DNA from: Brevibacterium pigmentatum
GTDB lineage: Bacteria > Actinomycetota > Actinomycetes > Actinomycetales > Brevibacteriaceae
NCBI RefSeq assembly: GCF_011617465.1
Contig: NZ_CP050153.1
Coordinates: 3,286,001-3,350,000, forward strand
Length of the DNA stretch: 64,000 nt
Reading direction: 5' to 3'
The translations under genes were made by a program, and so were the position numbers. Of the stretch, positions 34,716 to 42,825 are shown piece after piece; the first letter of the stretch is position 1; each line of letters starts with the position of its first letter. The notes below the pieces were generated by a model. It saw nothing but the letters and a program-made list of their open reading frames with translations, was not told the origin of the DNA and did not search any database.

Positions 34716-35369
34716 CTATTTCTCTCGCGCCGCGTTGCCGTTATTGTCGTCGAGAGGTGCGCGGAAGGCGCGAACGAACTCAGTCAGCAGCGACTCGTCC
34801 CCGTCGACGGATACCGTCCCGACGGCCACGGCCGTCTCCGCATCACCATCAGCAAGGAGGCCCCGCAGACCCGGGCCGCTGATGAACAGCTGCGCGGTCG
34901 GATCGGCGCCTTCGGCCACGTTCACGCCCGACTCGTCCACTTCAGCATGAGCGACCGCCGGGCCGGCCGTCACTTCCACCTTGAAAGCCCGCACCTTCGC
35001 CTCGGTGCGAGAGGTGAGCAACGCGGCGGCCAAGGAACTGTCGGTCGGAATCTCACCCTCACGTGCCTCAAGCATGCGCCGTGAGCCCCAGCGACCGAGT
35101 TCGATGAGCACCGGACCGAGTCCCGAACCGTAGTCGCTGAGGCAGTAGACCACACTGCGCCCGTCGATGCTGCGCTCGAGAATTCCTGCTGCTTCGAGTT
35201 CGCGCAATCGCGTGGTCAGGAGGTTCGAGGGAATTCCGGGGTTTCCCTGCCGAAGCTCGTTGAACCGCTTGGGACCGACGAGGAGATCGCGGAGGATGAT
35301 GAGCGACCATCGCTCCCCCAGCACCTCGGCTGCCCGAGCAAGACCGCAGAACTGTCCGTACGACTTCAT
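34716..35369 (-). CDS. HxlR-type regulator with C-terminal SCP2-like domain
   Basis: 217 residues. Residues 1-95 are an HxlR winged helix (VLGERWSLIILRDLLVGPKR, then LLTTRLRELEAAGIL); the rest resembles an SCP2 sterol-carrier-like domain, a combination seen in several actinobacterial HxlR proteins and probably a ligand sensor. A longer start at 35381 exists, but the promoter places an ATG at 35369 seven bases after TATGCT. It is divergent from the reductase gene at 35531, which it probably controls. Confidence 0.82.
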   Translation of the reverse strand: MKSYGQFCGLARAAEVLGERWSLIILRDLLVGPKRFNELRQGNPGIPSNLLTTRLRELEAAGILERSIDGRSVVYCLSDYGSGLGPVLIELGRWGSRRMLEAREGEIPTDSSLAAALLTSRTEAKVRAFKVEVTAGPAVAHAEVDESGVNVAEGADPTAQLFISGPGLRGLLADGDAETAVAVGTVSVDGDESLLTEFVRAFRAPLDDNNGNAAREK

Positions 35370-35376
35370 GCTTGAC

Positions 35377-35425
35377 AGCATAGCAATGTGAGTTCACTAT
35401 TGAAACTATAGTTCACTTTCTGAAC
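35377..35425 (-). promoter_or_regulatory. Promoter and repeated operator of the HxlR gene
   Basis: Minus strand: -35 TTTCAA (35400-35405), 17 bases, -10 TATGCT (35377-35382), seven bases to the ATG. AGTGAACT occurs twice, 19 bases apart, flanking the -35, and GTTCA/TGAAC half-sites lie beside it. The layout suggests autorepression and control of the divergent gene. Confidence 0.6.
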
Positions 35426-35530
35426 TTAAACGGATATCGGGAATCACGGCCCGCACGAAACACATGAGCCCACATAGAGCGCAATGGTCCGCATGAAGCT
35501 CAAACCCCGCCCGACACTCAATGGATCGCC

Positions 35531-36091
35531 ATGCCACGCACAGTCATCGCCGCACTGTTCCAGTCACTCGACGGGATCGCATCCGATCCGTTCAACTTCC
35601 AATTCGACTCCTTCGACCAGGAGATGGGCGAATGGATGACCACGGCCATCGGAGGAGTCGACGACTGCATCCTCGGCCGGGTCACCTACCAGGAGTGGGA
35701 GAACCACTGGCCGAACCACACGGAAGGCGAGGACGCACCGTTCGCGAACTTCATCAACTCGACTCCCAAGCACATCGCCTCGACGACGCTGTCGCAGCCT
35801 GACCTCAAGTGGGAGAACTCGACACTCATCCGGTGCGACCTCGCTGACTTCGTCCGCGATCTCAAAGCCGGCGAAGGCGGCAAGATCGCCATCGAGGGTT
35901 CGATGTCGATCGTCCGTCAGCTCGTCGAAGCGAACCTCGTCGACGAACTGACGGTGGCCATCCACCCGGTCGTCGCCGGCAGCGGTCGGTCCCTCTTCGA
36001 GGGCGGAACGACGACGAGGCTGGCGCTCAAAGACGTGCAGCGCACCAGCAAGGGCAACCTGTTGGCTACGTACGGTCCGTTCGCCGGCTGA
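35531..36091 (+). CDS. Dihydrofolate-reductase-like (RibD C-terminal) oxidoreductase
   Basis: 186 residues, starting TVIAALFQSLDGIASDP, a typical opening of the RibD-C/YyaP family. The middle contains ILGRVTYQEWENHWP and the C-terminal half has IAIEGSMSIVRQLVEANLVD and HPVVAGSGRSLFEGG. These proteins have the DHFR fold and bind NADPH; few have a known substrate. It is divergent from the HxlR gene, and such pairs are often a sensor plus its detoxifying reductase. No ribosome site is evident. A strong terminator starts at its stop codon. Confidence 0.85.
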   Translation: MPRTVIAALFQSLDGIASDPFNFQFDSFDQEMGEWMTTAIGGVDDCILGRVTYQEWENHWPNHTEGEDAPFANFINSTPKHIASTTLSQPDLKWENSTLIRCDLADFVRDLKAGEGGKIAIEGSMSIVRQLVEANLVDELTVAIHPVVAGSGRSLFEGGTTTRLALKDVQRTSKGNLLATYGPFAG

Positions 36092-36151
36092 TCCTGTGGG
36101 TGGATCCGCCTCGATATCGATGCCGTTGTCCAGGTGGATCCACCCACAGGA
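36092..36151 (+). terminator. Terminator hairpin after the reductase gene
   Basis: 20-base arms (TCCTGTGGGTGGATCCGCCT and AGGTGGATCCACCCACAGGA) with one mismatched pair and a 20-base loop, beginning one base after the stop. No U-run follows. Confidence 0.75.
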
Positions 36152-36273
36152 GACGTCACGGACACCGAGGGGACCGTTCAGGAAGGCGCTGCCGAAAAAC
36201 TTCGCCCATCGGCCATCCGAATCGGCATCTGCTCCGAACCATCGGTATCAGCCACCTTTGGGAAAGGATCATC

Positions 36274-36732
36274 ATGAATATCTCGATGTCGTCACAGTCG
36301 CCCACCGCCTCACGCAGCACCCGCTCGCAGGTGCAGATGGCCTCCGGGCTCTTCGGTGCCGTGTTCCTGCTCGTGGGCATCCTCGGATTCGTCCCGGGGA
36401 TCACCGCGAACCTCGGCTCGATCACCTTCGCCGGACATCACACCGACGCCGCACTGCTCGGCCTCTTCCAGGTCACGGTGCTCCACAACATCGTCCACCT
36501 GCTCTTCGGAGTCGTCGGGATGCTCGGACTCCGCTCGCATGCACTGGCGAAGAACTACCTCATCGTCGGCGGAATCATCTACGCGGTGCTGTGGATCTAC
36601 GGAATGGTGATTCCGATGGAGTCGATGGGCAACTTCGTCGGACTCAACACCGCCGACAACTGGCTGCACTTCGTCCTCGCCGCGGCCATGATCACCACCG
36701 GCTTCGTCTTCGGGCGGAAGCCTCGGGGCTGA
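36274..36732 (+). CDS. DUF4383 membrane protein
   Basis: 152 residues with four membrane segments: ASGLFGAVFLLVGILGF, then LLGLFQVTVLHNIVHLLFG with a conserved His pair, a third with YLIVGGIIYAVLWIYG, and a fourth at NWLHFVLAAAMITTGF. This pattern, with NTADNWLH, matches DUF4383, a family of unknown function common in actinobacteria. ATG at 36274 follows AAAGG by six bases. It faces the pit genes across a bidirectional hairpin. Confidence 0.85.
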   Translation: MNISMSSQSPTASRSTRSQVQMASGLFGAVFLLVGILGFVPGITANLGSITFAGHHTDAALLGLFQVTVLHNIVHLLFGVVGMLGLRSHALAKNYLIVGGIIYAVLWIYGMVIPMESMGNFVGLNTADNWLHFVLAAAMITTGFVFGRKPRG

Positions 36733-36764
36733 TTCGTCGGCCCCGTTGTCAGTGATTTCGCCAG

Positions 36765-36801
36765 AGCCGAGTCCGGGCGCCTCTCGCTCCCGGGCTCGGC
36801 T
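36765..36801. terminator. Bidirectional terminator between DUF4383 and pit genes
   Basis: 13-base arms around AGCCGAGTCCGGG / CCCGGGCTCGGCT with one mismatch and an 11-base loop, placed between convergent genes. Confidence 0.75.
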
Positions 36802-36823
36802 TCGGCGTCAACCGGGCGGCCTG

Positions 36824-37837
36824 TCAGAGCCCGACGGAGGTCTTGACGATCCAGCCGAGCACCACCGCAAGGAGTGCTGCGGCGGGGATCGTCAGGAGCC
36901 AGACTCCGAACATCGGCAGGAAGTATCTCGCCCTGGCATGGCCCTTGCGCCCGGCGTACTGCGTGCCGAGGATCGACGAGCCGAGAACGAAGGTCAGAGA
37001 CACCGGAACCCGCATGATCAAGGCTGCGGTGTACATAAGGATCGTGGCTGCGCCATCGGCGATGGAGGATTTGAGGGGGTCGAGGCGGACCATCCGCACG
37101 GACAGCGTCTGGACCACTCGCCACCCGCTCAGTCCGGTGCCCAGAGCCAGAGCCGCGGCGATGAGGAGGCGCACCGGCCAGGAGATTTCGACGATGGACA
37201 GACCATCGTGCGGCGTCGCCTCGACGGCGAGGATGCCGACCATGACCAGGGCCGCGACTTTCTGAGCGTCCTGGACCCCGTGGACGAGCGACAGAGACGC
37301 AGTGAGAACGGAATCGACCATGCGTGCGCCCCGGAACAGCGGTTTCGGCGGGGTGGAAGCCAGTGACTTCGACAGGATGAGTGTGAGCACCCACGCCAGA
37401 ATGAAGCCGAGGATGGGTGAGAGCACCAGCGGCCACACGACGTTGTTCATTGCGTGCTCGGCATTGACGGAGAAGCCGAAGACGATTCCCGCGCCGAGCA
37501 GACCGCCGATGAGACAGTGGGTCGACGACACCGGCAGCGCCAAGTAGTAGGTGAACAGGCTCCACGTCGTCGCCGCCACGAAGGCGATGATCAGGCTGGT
37601 GAGGATGAGGTCGGCCGAACCGGAGAAGAGCACGATCTGGTTGGCCACGACGATGGCGATTCCCTCACCGAGGAGGGCGCCGATGAAGTTGAAGATGACA
37701 GCCAGGCTGAGCGCCCACCCGGGTCGCATCGCGCGTCCGACGACCGCGTTGCCGACGGTCAGGGCGGCGTCGTGGAAACCGTTCGAGCCGGCGAAGATCA
37801 CCGCGGCGATGACGACTGCCGCCAAGAGCAGCTCCAC
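36824..37837 (-). CDS. pit: Low-affinity inorganic phosphate transporter
   Basis: 337 residues, about ten membrane segments in two related halves. Each half should carry the PiT signature: GSNGFHDAALTVGNAV at the N-terminus and a degenerate copy near VHGVQDAQKVAALVM. SSTHCLIGGLLGAG is the other conserved block. PiT carriers import phosphate (often as metal-phosphate) with protons. The gene lies three bases after the DUF47 partner and about 2.5 kb from pstSCAB, so high- and low-affinity systems are side by side. Confidence 0.92.
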   Translation of the reverse strand: MELLLAAVVIAAVIFAGSNGFHDAALTVGNAVVGRAMRPGWALSLAVIFNFIGALLGEGIAIVVANQIVLFSGSADLILTSLIIAFVAATTWSLFTYYLALPVSSTHCLIGGLLGAGIVFGFSVNAEHAMNNVVWPLVLSPILGFILAWVLTLILSKSLASTPPKPLFRGARMVDSVLTASLSLVHGVQDAQKVAALVMVGILAVEATPHDGLSIVEISWPVRLLIAAALALGTGLSGWRVVQTLSVRMVRLDPLKSSIADGAATILMYTAALIMRVPVSLTFVLGSSILGTQYAGRKGHARARYFLPMFGVWLLTIPAAALLAVVLGWIVKTSVGL

Positions 37838-37840
37838 GGA

Positions 37841-38461
37841 CTACGACTCCTTGATCGCGATGGCTGCGACGACTTTGCCGAGTTCGGTGAACCCATGGGC
37901 GGCCCGGACGAACGCCTGCCCGAGTTGGGATACGGCCGCCATATAGGTCAGCCCGCGTTTGGAGTTCGGCACCGCGTCCGACATCCGCCACTGCAGGCTC
38001 TCGACCTGGTAGGTCAGCCGGTTGATCGCGTCGACGTAGTCCCACTGGTCGAGTTTGCCCGGCAGCCGGGTGATCATCCGCGAGGTGTGGTCGGTCTGGT
38101 TCGACAGCACGGCCAGGGTCTCGGGAACGCCGGACGGCAGCGGGTCGAAGGCTCCGGAGGCGAGGACGTATCCGACTCCGTGCAGCCGATGGCAGATATC
38201 GCGCATGTGGTGGCTGAGCAGGTAGAGGTCGTTGCGGTCGAACGGGGTGATGTAGTTCTCGCGCAGCGCACGCAGCATCGCGCCCATGTCCTCATCGGCT
38301 CTGTCGCCGATCTCGCGGAGGCGGTCGGCGACGTCGCGTCGTTCGCTGATTTCGATTCCGGACAGTTCGGCGAGCACCAGATTGCACTGCCGCATCTGAG
38401 AGACGAGATCGGACAACCGCTCGTAGAACACCTTGTCCTGCGGTACCCGCTTGAGCCGCAT
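37841..38461 (-). CDS. DUF47 (PhoU-like) partner of Pit
   Basis: 206 residues, all-helical, beginning MRLKRVPQDKVFYERLSDL. Conserved helices include RADEDMGAMLRALRENYITP, then FDRNDLYLLSHHMRDI, with the acid/His positions that bind metal in PhoU folds. DUF47 proteins accompany Pit transporters and modulate them. The ATG at 38461 has AGGAGG five bases before it; a longer reading from 38629 would translate the folded leader into unconserved sequence and is rejected. Confidence 0.88.
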   Translation of the reverse strand: MRLKRVPQDKVFYERLSDLVSQMRQCNLVLAELSGIEISERRDVADRLREIGDRADEDMGAMLRALRENYITPFDRNDLYLLSHHMRDICHRLHGVGYVLASGAFDPLPSGVPETLAVLSNQTDHTSRMITRLPGKLDQWDYVDAINRLTYQVESLQWRMSDAVPNSKRGLTYMAAVSQLGQAFVRAAHGFTELGKVVAAIAIKES

Positions 38462-38525
38462 GCGCTCCTCCTGCCCGGGGCCCGGACGAGCCGGACGAAT
38501 ATGCATGGTGCCTGGGTGGTATGTG

Positions 38526-38630
38526 CCGGACGCTGAACCGAGAGCGCCTCTCGGCGGAAGGCCGCTCGAAGCGGCTGAATTTGGAGCCCGGGGCTTCAGC
38601 GATCCAGCGTCCGGTGGCCCGAAGGCCACC
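38526..38630 (-). ncRNA. Cloverleaf-like structured leader of the DUF47-pit operon (candidate novel RNA element)
   Basis: On the minus strand, from 5': a hairpin GGUGGCC-UUCG-GGCCACC (38613-38630); then a 10-bp stem CCGGACGCUG pairing with CAGCGUCCGG (38605-38614 with 38526-38535) that encloses three hairpins: a bulged one (38574-38600), GCCGCU-UCG-AGCGGC (38561-38575), and CCGAGAG-GCG-CUCUCGG (38538-38554). The first hairpin and the enclosing stem share two bases, and hairpins one and two also share two, so they may compete. It ends 64 bases before the DUF47 ATG. I recognise no known riboswitch consensus in it. Confidence 0.6.
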
Positions 38631-38764
38631 TCCTACGATACTCGTTCGTGCTCATGAATCCACCGCCGAGGCGGCTCTTCGTCCGTTGAGAATCTCACAG
38701 TCGATGTCGTGGTCGGGTGGGAATATCCGGTCCCGACGAGGACCGCGCTCATTTGATTGGGCGG

Positions 38765-38826
38765 GACCGCCTCGGCGAGGGGATTGCCGGCGGGCTGAGG
38801 ATCAGTCGAGGCCGCCTCGGCGGTGG
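38765..38826 (+). repeat. Paired copies of the iterated word upstream of the folded leader
   Basis: GACCGCCTCGGCGAGG (38765-38780) and GGCCGCCTCGGCGGTGG (38810-38826), about 45 bases apart. The second overlaps the last codons of the 38802 gene. The rest of 38631-38801 shows no gene and presumably holds the DUF47-pit promoter. Confidence 0.65.
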
Positions 38827-39389
38827 GCGACGGCGGCGTCGGACAGGTCCTGGGAGAGCTGGCGCAGGCGCGTGCCGGTGTCGCGGTCGTCGGTGCCTGC
38901 GGCGCAGATGCCGACGAAGGCGGCCGCGCGCAGCAGCGCGATGACGACGTCACCGCGGAAGGCGCCGACGAGGATCTCGTCGATGGCGTGTGCCACTTCG
39001 TCGGGGCCGGCGGGCAGTTCGACGCCGGCGAGGATCTCGTCGTAGCCGATGCCTTCGGTGACGCGGCGTTGGCCGTCGGAGAACATCTCGGAGAGTTCAC
39101 GCGGTGCGGACTTGATCCATTGGCGCAGGGCATAGAGGCGCCACAGTGCGCCGGGTGCGGAGACGGCGGGCGCGGCGGACCACATCTCGGCGATGACCTC
39201 GAAACCGATGTCATCGGCGAGCTCGACGAAGCGCCTGGTGGCAGCCTCGTCGCGGTTGCCGTGCGCATCGCCGAGCAGCAGTGCCGCGGTCGCATGCGAG
39301 GTCTCCGACCGGGCGACGGGATCATCGACGGCTCCGACGGAGTCGAGATCGGCCAGGGGAACGGGACGGTGGAAAGCGCGCTGTGACAT
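38802..39389 (-). CDS. Conserved actinobacterial protein of unknown function
   Basis: 195 residues, soluble and mainly helical. It begins with a FHRPVPLADLDSVGAVDDPV segment and contains PGALWRLYALRQWIK and RGDVVIALLRAAAFV. I recall relatives across actinobacteria with the same opening, annotated inconsistently, so no function is offered. It lies between the Pit leader and a divergent gene at 39565. No ribosome site precedes the ATG. Confidence 0.7.
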   Translation of the reverse strand: MSQRAFHRPVPLADLDSVGAVDDPVARSETSHATAALLLGDAHGNRDEAATRRFVELADDIGFEVIAEMWSAAPAVSAPGALWRLYALRQWIKSAPRELSEMFSDGQRRVTEGIGYDEILAGVELPAGPDEVAHAIDEILVGAFRGDVVIALLRAAAFVGICAAGTDDRDTGTRLRQLSQDLSDAAVAHRRGGLD

Positions 39390-39564
39390 GGTCAGGGCAG
39401 TTTAGTCCCTGCGGGGGTGCGCGGACTAGGACGTGGAGCACATTCGGGCTTTCGCCGCACGGTCAGGTTCTGCTCCCCGGACTCACAACGGACGCTATTA
39501 AACTGGGGTCTGATTCGTGACTGCGACCCGCAGCCGCGAGTGACCGATACGAGGAGGAACTCTC

Positions 39565-40503
39565 GTGGCACAATCATCAGTGGCGAAGAAGGGTCTCGAC
39601 AAGGCTGCGAAGCTGGCAGTCAATGACGATGGCACACTCAATCCCCGCGCCCAATCGATGTTGTCGCGTCTGCTGTCCGTGCAGCGCCCCGTCGCCCTGG
39701 CCTATGTGCGCAGTCTGCGCCGTCGGCATCCGGATGCGACCCCCGAAGAGCTCATCAAGATCATCCGCCGCCATTACCTGACCCTGACGACCTCGGGCGG
39801 CGCGGCAGTCGGTGCGACTGCGGCCGTTCCGGGGCTGGGCACGACGGCCGCGCTCGGTGTGGCCGGAGCAGAGACCGCAGGTTTCCTCGAAGGCACAGCA
39901 CTGTTCGCCCAGGCGATCGCAGAGATCCACGGGCTGCCGGTGGCCGATGCCAAGCGGGCGAACGCCCTGGTGCTCGGACTCATGCTGGGCAAGGACGGGA
40001 AGAACCTCATCCAGAAGTTCGGCAAGCAGAACGGCGGCGTGGAGTCGATGTTCGGCAGCTGGGGTGCCACCGTGACCAAGCAGTTGCCGACTCCCGTGGT
40101 CGATCTGCTCGTGCGCAAGCTGCGCAAGACTTTCATCCGCAAGTTCGCAACTCGTGCCGGTGGTTCGCTGGTCGGTCGTCTGCTGCCCTTCGGCGTCGGC
40201 GCGGTCATCGGAGCTGTGGTGAACGGCCAGATGGCGCGGAAGGTCGCCGACGAATCGAAGGAAGCCTTCGGCGCTGCGCCGACGGTCTTCCCCATCGAAA
40301 CCGACCCTGAATACGTCGCGCCGAAGAAGGACCGGAAGCTGCTCGCGGGGCTGCGCAATGTCCGTGCCCTGGTCGGGAAGCTGAAGAAGGACAAGGCCAT
40401 CGAGTCCGACGTCATCGAACCCCTTGACCCCGACGAGCTCGAGTCACCGGACGGTCTGCCTCGAACCTACACGGGTGAGGATCGGCGCGGACTGGAGAAG
40501 TGA
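39565..40503 (+). CDS. Conserved protein with central hydrophobic Gly/Ala region (EcsC-like?)
   Basis: 312 residues. Residues 65-120 form a Gly/Ala-rich hydrophobic stretch (GAAVGATAAVPGLGTTAALG) that may insert in or lie on the membrane, and a second occurs near 205-225 (LLPFGVGAVIGAVVNGQ). The ends are basic and charged. The arrangement recalls EcsC-type proteins, but the match is weak. GTG start with AGGAGG seven bases before it. It is followed by the tRNA-Lys gene. Confidence 0.75.
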   Translation: MAQSSVAKKGLDKAAKLAVNDDGTLNPRAQSMLSRLLSVQRPVALAYVRSLRRRHPDATPEELIKIIRRHYLTLTTSGGAAVGATAAVPGLGTTAALGVAGAETAGFLEGTALFAQAIAEIHGLPVADAKRANALVLGLMLGKDGKNLIQKFGKQNGGVESMFGSWGATVTKQLPTPVVDLLVRKLRKTFIRKFATRAGGSLVGRLLPFGVGAVIGAVVNGQMARKVADESKEAFGAAPTVFPIETDPEYVAPKKDRKLLAGLRNVRALVGKLKKDKAIESDVIEPLDPDELESPDGLPRTYTGEDRRGLEK

Positions 40504-40522
40504 TCCTTGGGGCCGACCTGGT

Positions 40523-40552
40523 TTGAGTAAATCGGGCGCGAAGCTCTACTAT
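40523..40552 (+). promoter_or_regulatory. Promoter of tRNA-Lys
   Basis: TTGAGT (40523-40528), 18-base spacer and TACTAT (40547-40552), ending 55 bases before the tRNA. Confidence 0.65.
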
Positions 40553-40607
40553 TGGTTCGTCTCCATCATGCGTCAGCAGGCCTGTGTCCTGCGCTTGTGA
40601 TGGGGCG

Positions 40608-40680
40608 GGGCCTCTAGCTCAGTTGGTAGAGCAGCGGACTTTTAATCCGCGGGTCGTGGGTTCGATCCCCACGGGGCCCA
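40608..40680 (+). tRNA. tRNA-Lys (anticodon TTT)
   Basis: 73 bases folding as a full cloverleaf: acceptor GGGCCTC with GGGGCCC and discriminator A, D-arm with AGTTGGTAGA, anticodon stem GCGGA/TCCGC around loop CTTTTAA (anticodon TTT), and T-arm GTGGG-TTCGATC-CCCAC. The 3' CCA is not encoded (ACCG follows). Confidence 0.97.
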
Positions 40681-40690
40681 CCGCAGAGAA

Positions 40691-40732
40691 TGTGCCGCAA
40701 CATCGTTCACTCGATGTCGCGGCACATTTCTC
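40691..40732 (+). terminator. Terminator after tRNA-Lys
   Basis: 15-base arms (TGTGCCGCAACATCG and CGATGTCGCGGCACA, one mismatch), six-base loop, then TTTCTC. Confidence 0.8.
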
Positions 40733-40884
40733 ATTCCCCGCTGCTTTCGCTGCCCGTTCGCAGAGGGGCGAGCGAGGCTGTACCGGAACTGACACAGGAT
40801 GTTTCCTGACGAGCACCCGCTGCAGGCCGGCGACCGCATAGAGTCAGAGGCATCGGCCGGTCATCAGCGAGAAGGATACACACA

Positions 40885-41364
40885 ATGAGTTCGAACTACC
40901 GCGCCCAAGCCGGGCTTGCCGACCACGGCCCCGGTCCTTGGCGCAGCCGCGGACCGCTGACGCCGGCGCCATCGGTTCGGCGCTGGTGGGCGAGGATCCT
41001 CGACGCGGTCTTCGTGCTCTTCTTCACCGGCTTGGTCATCGGCATCGCACTGGCTCTCACGGCGGTGAACATCATCTCGATCGACGATGCCACCAAAGTC
41101 GCTCTCATCAGCTATCCGCTGATGGCGCTGGTGTTCGGAGCTCTCTACGGTTGCACGGTCTCCCCCGGCCAGGCGCTGTGCGGTGTCGTCACGCTCAAGC
41201 ACAGCGGCAGACGCGTCGGATTCTGGCGGGGAATGGTGCATTATGTGGCGGTCGCATTCTTCCCGATCACCATCGTGCTGCTCATCTGGACGTTCTTCGA
41301 CGCGCCGACGATGGACCTCGACCCGATCGATGTCTACTACCGGAGGTCGCCGCAGGTCTGGTAG
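40885..41364 (+). CDS. RDD-family membrane protein
   Basis: 159 residues. After a polar 30-residue start the RDD motif appears as RRWWARILDAVFVLFF (Arg and Asp in the first membrane segment), followed by a second segment (LISYPLMALVFGALYG) and a third (MVHYVAVAFFPITIVLLIW). The family is of unknown function. AGAAGGA lies eight bases before the ATG. It converges on the O-methyltransferase gene with a 20-base gap. Confidence 0.85.
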   Translation: MSSNYRAQAGLADHGPGPWRSRGPLTPAPSVRRWWARILDAVFVLFFTGLVIGIALALTAVNIISIDDATKVALISYPLMALVFGALYGCTVSPGQALCGVVTLKHSGRRVGFWRGMVHYVAVAFFPITIVLLIWTFFDAPTMDLDPIDVYYRRSPQVW

Positions 41365-41384
41365 ATCCTGCGCTCAGCTTCGGA

Positions 41385-42089
41385 TCAGCGCCGACGCGCG
41401 ATGATGAGTCCGTCCCATCCCTTCTCACCGACGGCCTGCAGGGCCGTGGCATCCAGGTCGGGGTTCGCCGTGATGGCGTCGACGACGCTTCGCACTCCTT
41501 GGACCCGCGGATCGCTGCTGTCGCCATCGACGACTGCCCCATTTCGGACGACATTGTCGATGACGATCACTGCGCCGGATCGGGTGAGTTCGAGCGCCGC
41601 CGCGAGATAGGCAGGATTGCTCGGTTTGTCAGCGTCGATGAACACGAAGTCGAATGGTTCGACACTGTCGCTGATCAGTTGAGCGGCAGACTCCGTCGCC
41701 GGACCGACGATCGTCTCGACGCGCTCTGCGACTCCGGCGGCGCGGAAGTTCTCTTCAACGACTGCCACGTTCTGCGGTTCGAGTTCGAGCGTGACGACGT
41801 GTCCGCTTTCTCCCACTGATCGGGCGAGCCAGATAGTCGAGTAGCCGGCGAGTGTGCCGAATTCGAGGACGCGTTTCGCGCCGGCGATCTTGACCAGGAG
41901 CCCAAGAAACGCCCCTTGGTTGGCTGCGACTTCGGCATTCGGCATCGTCGTCTCTCCGCCGGACTTGCGCGCTGCGACCAAGGTAGGGTCTTCGCCGACG
42001 AGCGTCTCGGTGAAATACTTGTCGACCGTCTGCCATTCGGCAGCCGCCGGATAGCGATTTGACGGTGCGGCGGGTTCGCGTTCACTCAT
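41385..42089 (-). CDS. O-methyltransferase (Methyltransf_3 / catechol-type)
   Basis: 234 residues. The SAM site is VLEFGTLAGYSTIWLARS, followed by VVTLELEPQNVAVVEEN; the metal-binding acidic cluster is FVFIDADKPSNPAYL and VIVIDNVVRNGAVVD. These are the landmarks of divalent-metal O-methyltransferases acting on catechols or similar small molecules. ATG 42089 is chosen where the family homology begins; ATGs 6 and 12 codons upstream are possible. Alone, with no biosynthetic neighbours. Confidence 0.85.
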   Translation of the reverse strand: MSEREPAAPSNRYPAAAEWQTVDKYFTETLVGEDPTLVAARKSGGETTMPNAEVAANQGAFLGLLVKIAGAKRVLEFGTLAGYSTIWLARSVGESGHVVTLELEPQNVAVVEENFRAAGVAERVETIVGPATESAAQLISDSVEPFDFVFIDADKPSNPAYLAAALELTRSGAVIVIDNVVRNGAVVDGDSSDPRVQGVRSVVDAITANPDLDATALQAVGEKGWDGLIIARRR

Positions 42090-42128
42090 GCCCTCATTCT
42101 TGCGCATAGAGCGATCGCCGCTCACGTG

Positions 42129-42380
42129 TCACTCGAGCGAGCGACCGCCGAAGACCTGCTGCAACGGGATCGAATTGTCCTGCCACGGGGTGAGGATCCA
42201 CGCGACGAGGTAGGCGCCGATTCCGAGCACGGGGAGGAGGAACGAAGCGAGGACGATGAGTCGCATGATCCAGACATTGACGCCGGTCACCTGAGCAAGG
42301 CCCCCGGCGATGCCGCCGAGGATGCGGTCGGGACCGCGACGGAAGCCGATCTTGCGGATGGAGTCGAATAGTGAGTTCAT
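42129..42380 (-). CDS. PspC-domain small membrane protein
   Basis: 83 residues. FRRGPDRILGGIAGGLAQVTG and the membrane helix that follows (LIVLASFLLPVLGIGAYLVAW) make a complete PspC domain, a phage-shock/envelope-stress module. It starts at ATG 42380 with GGAG four bases ahead and TAGAGT seven bases ahead. No PspA or sensor kinase is adjacent. Confidence 0.85.
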   Translation of the reverse strand: MNSLFDSIRKIGFRRGPDRILGGIAGGLAQVTGVNVWIMRLIVLASFLLPVLGIGAYLVAWILTPWQDNSIPLQQVFGGRSLE

Positions 42381-42639
42381 GTCTCCGACTCTACGGATCC
42401 GCCTGCTCTGAGACACTAGTGCTGACCGTCGAGGCCGATTGAGGAAAACCGGAACCTGCGTAGCTAGAAGCGGATCCTGCGAGCTCCCCACCAGCCAGAA
42501 TCTCAGTCGTTGAGACAGCGATCACAATTCCTTGGCGCGTCCGCCGGACTCGAAAGTGCATGGGCCGTTACGCTGGTTGAGTTGTGCAATCAAATGTCCG
42601 CTTCCGCTGCCACAGCGATGCGGCACAGAGGACTCCATT

Positions 42640-42804
42640 GTGAAGTGGGTTAAGAAGGCCGTACTCACACTCGTCGTCATTTTCGTGGCGTTCTATCTGT
42701 TCAGCCGGCCGGAGGATTCCGCGGAGGCGGTCCGAACCGCATTTGCCGCAGTCGGCACGGGCGTCGGCTCCTTGGTTACGTTCTTCACCTCACTCTCGGC
42801 ATAG
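42640..42804 (+). CDS. 54-residue single-pass membrane protein
   Basis: Begins KWVKKAVLTLVVIFVAFYLF after a GTG start, so one helix with basic residues on the inside, followed by a polar, weakly amphipathic tail (EDSAEAVRTAFAAVGTG). AGAGGA lies seven bases before the GTG. It directly precedes the PH-MarR gene (21-base gap) and may belong to the same transcript. Function unknown. Confidence 0.65.
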   Translation: MKWVKKAVLTLVVIFVAFYLFSRPEDSAEAVRTAFAAVGTGVGSLVTFFTSLSA

Positions 42805-42825
42805 CCGATCCGTGCGCAGGCGACA

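Noticed and set aside
38462..38629. N-terminal extension of the DUF47 protein through the folded leader
   Set aside because: The ATG at 38461 has an ideal ribosome site and family homology starts there; the extension is unconserved in character and would translate the RNA structure.
38526..38630. tRNA or tmRNA-like gene
   Set aside because: The enclosing stem is 10 bp, there is no seven-base anticodon loop and no TTCGA T-loop at the right place.
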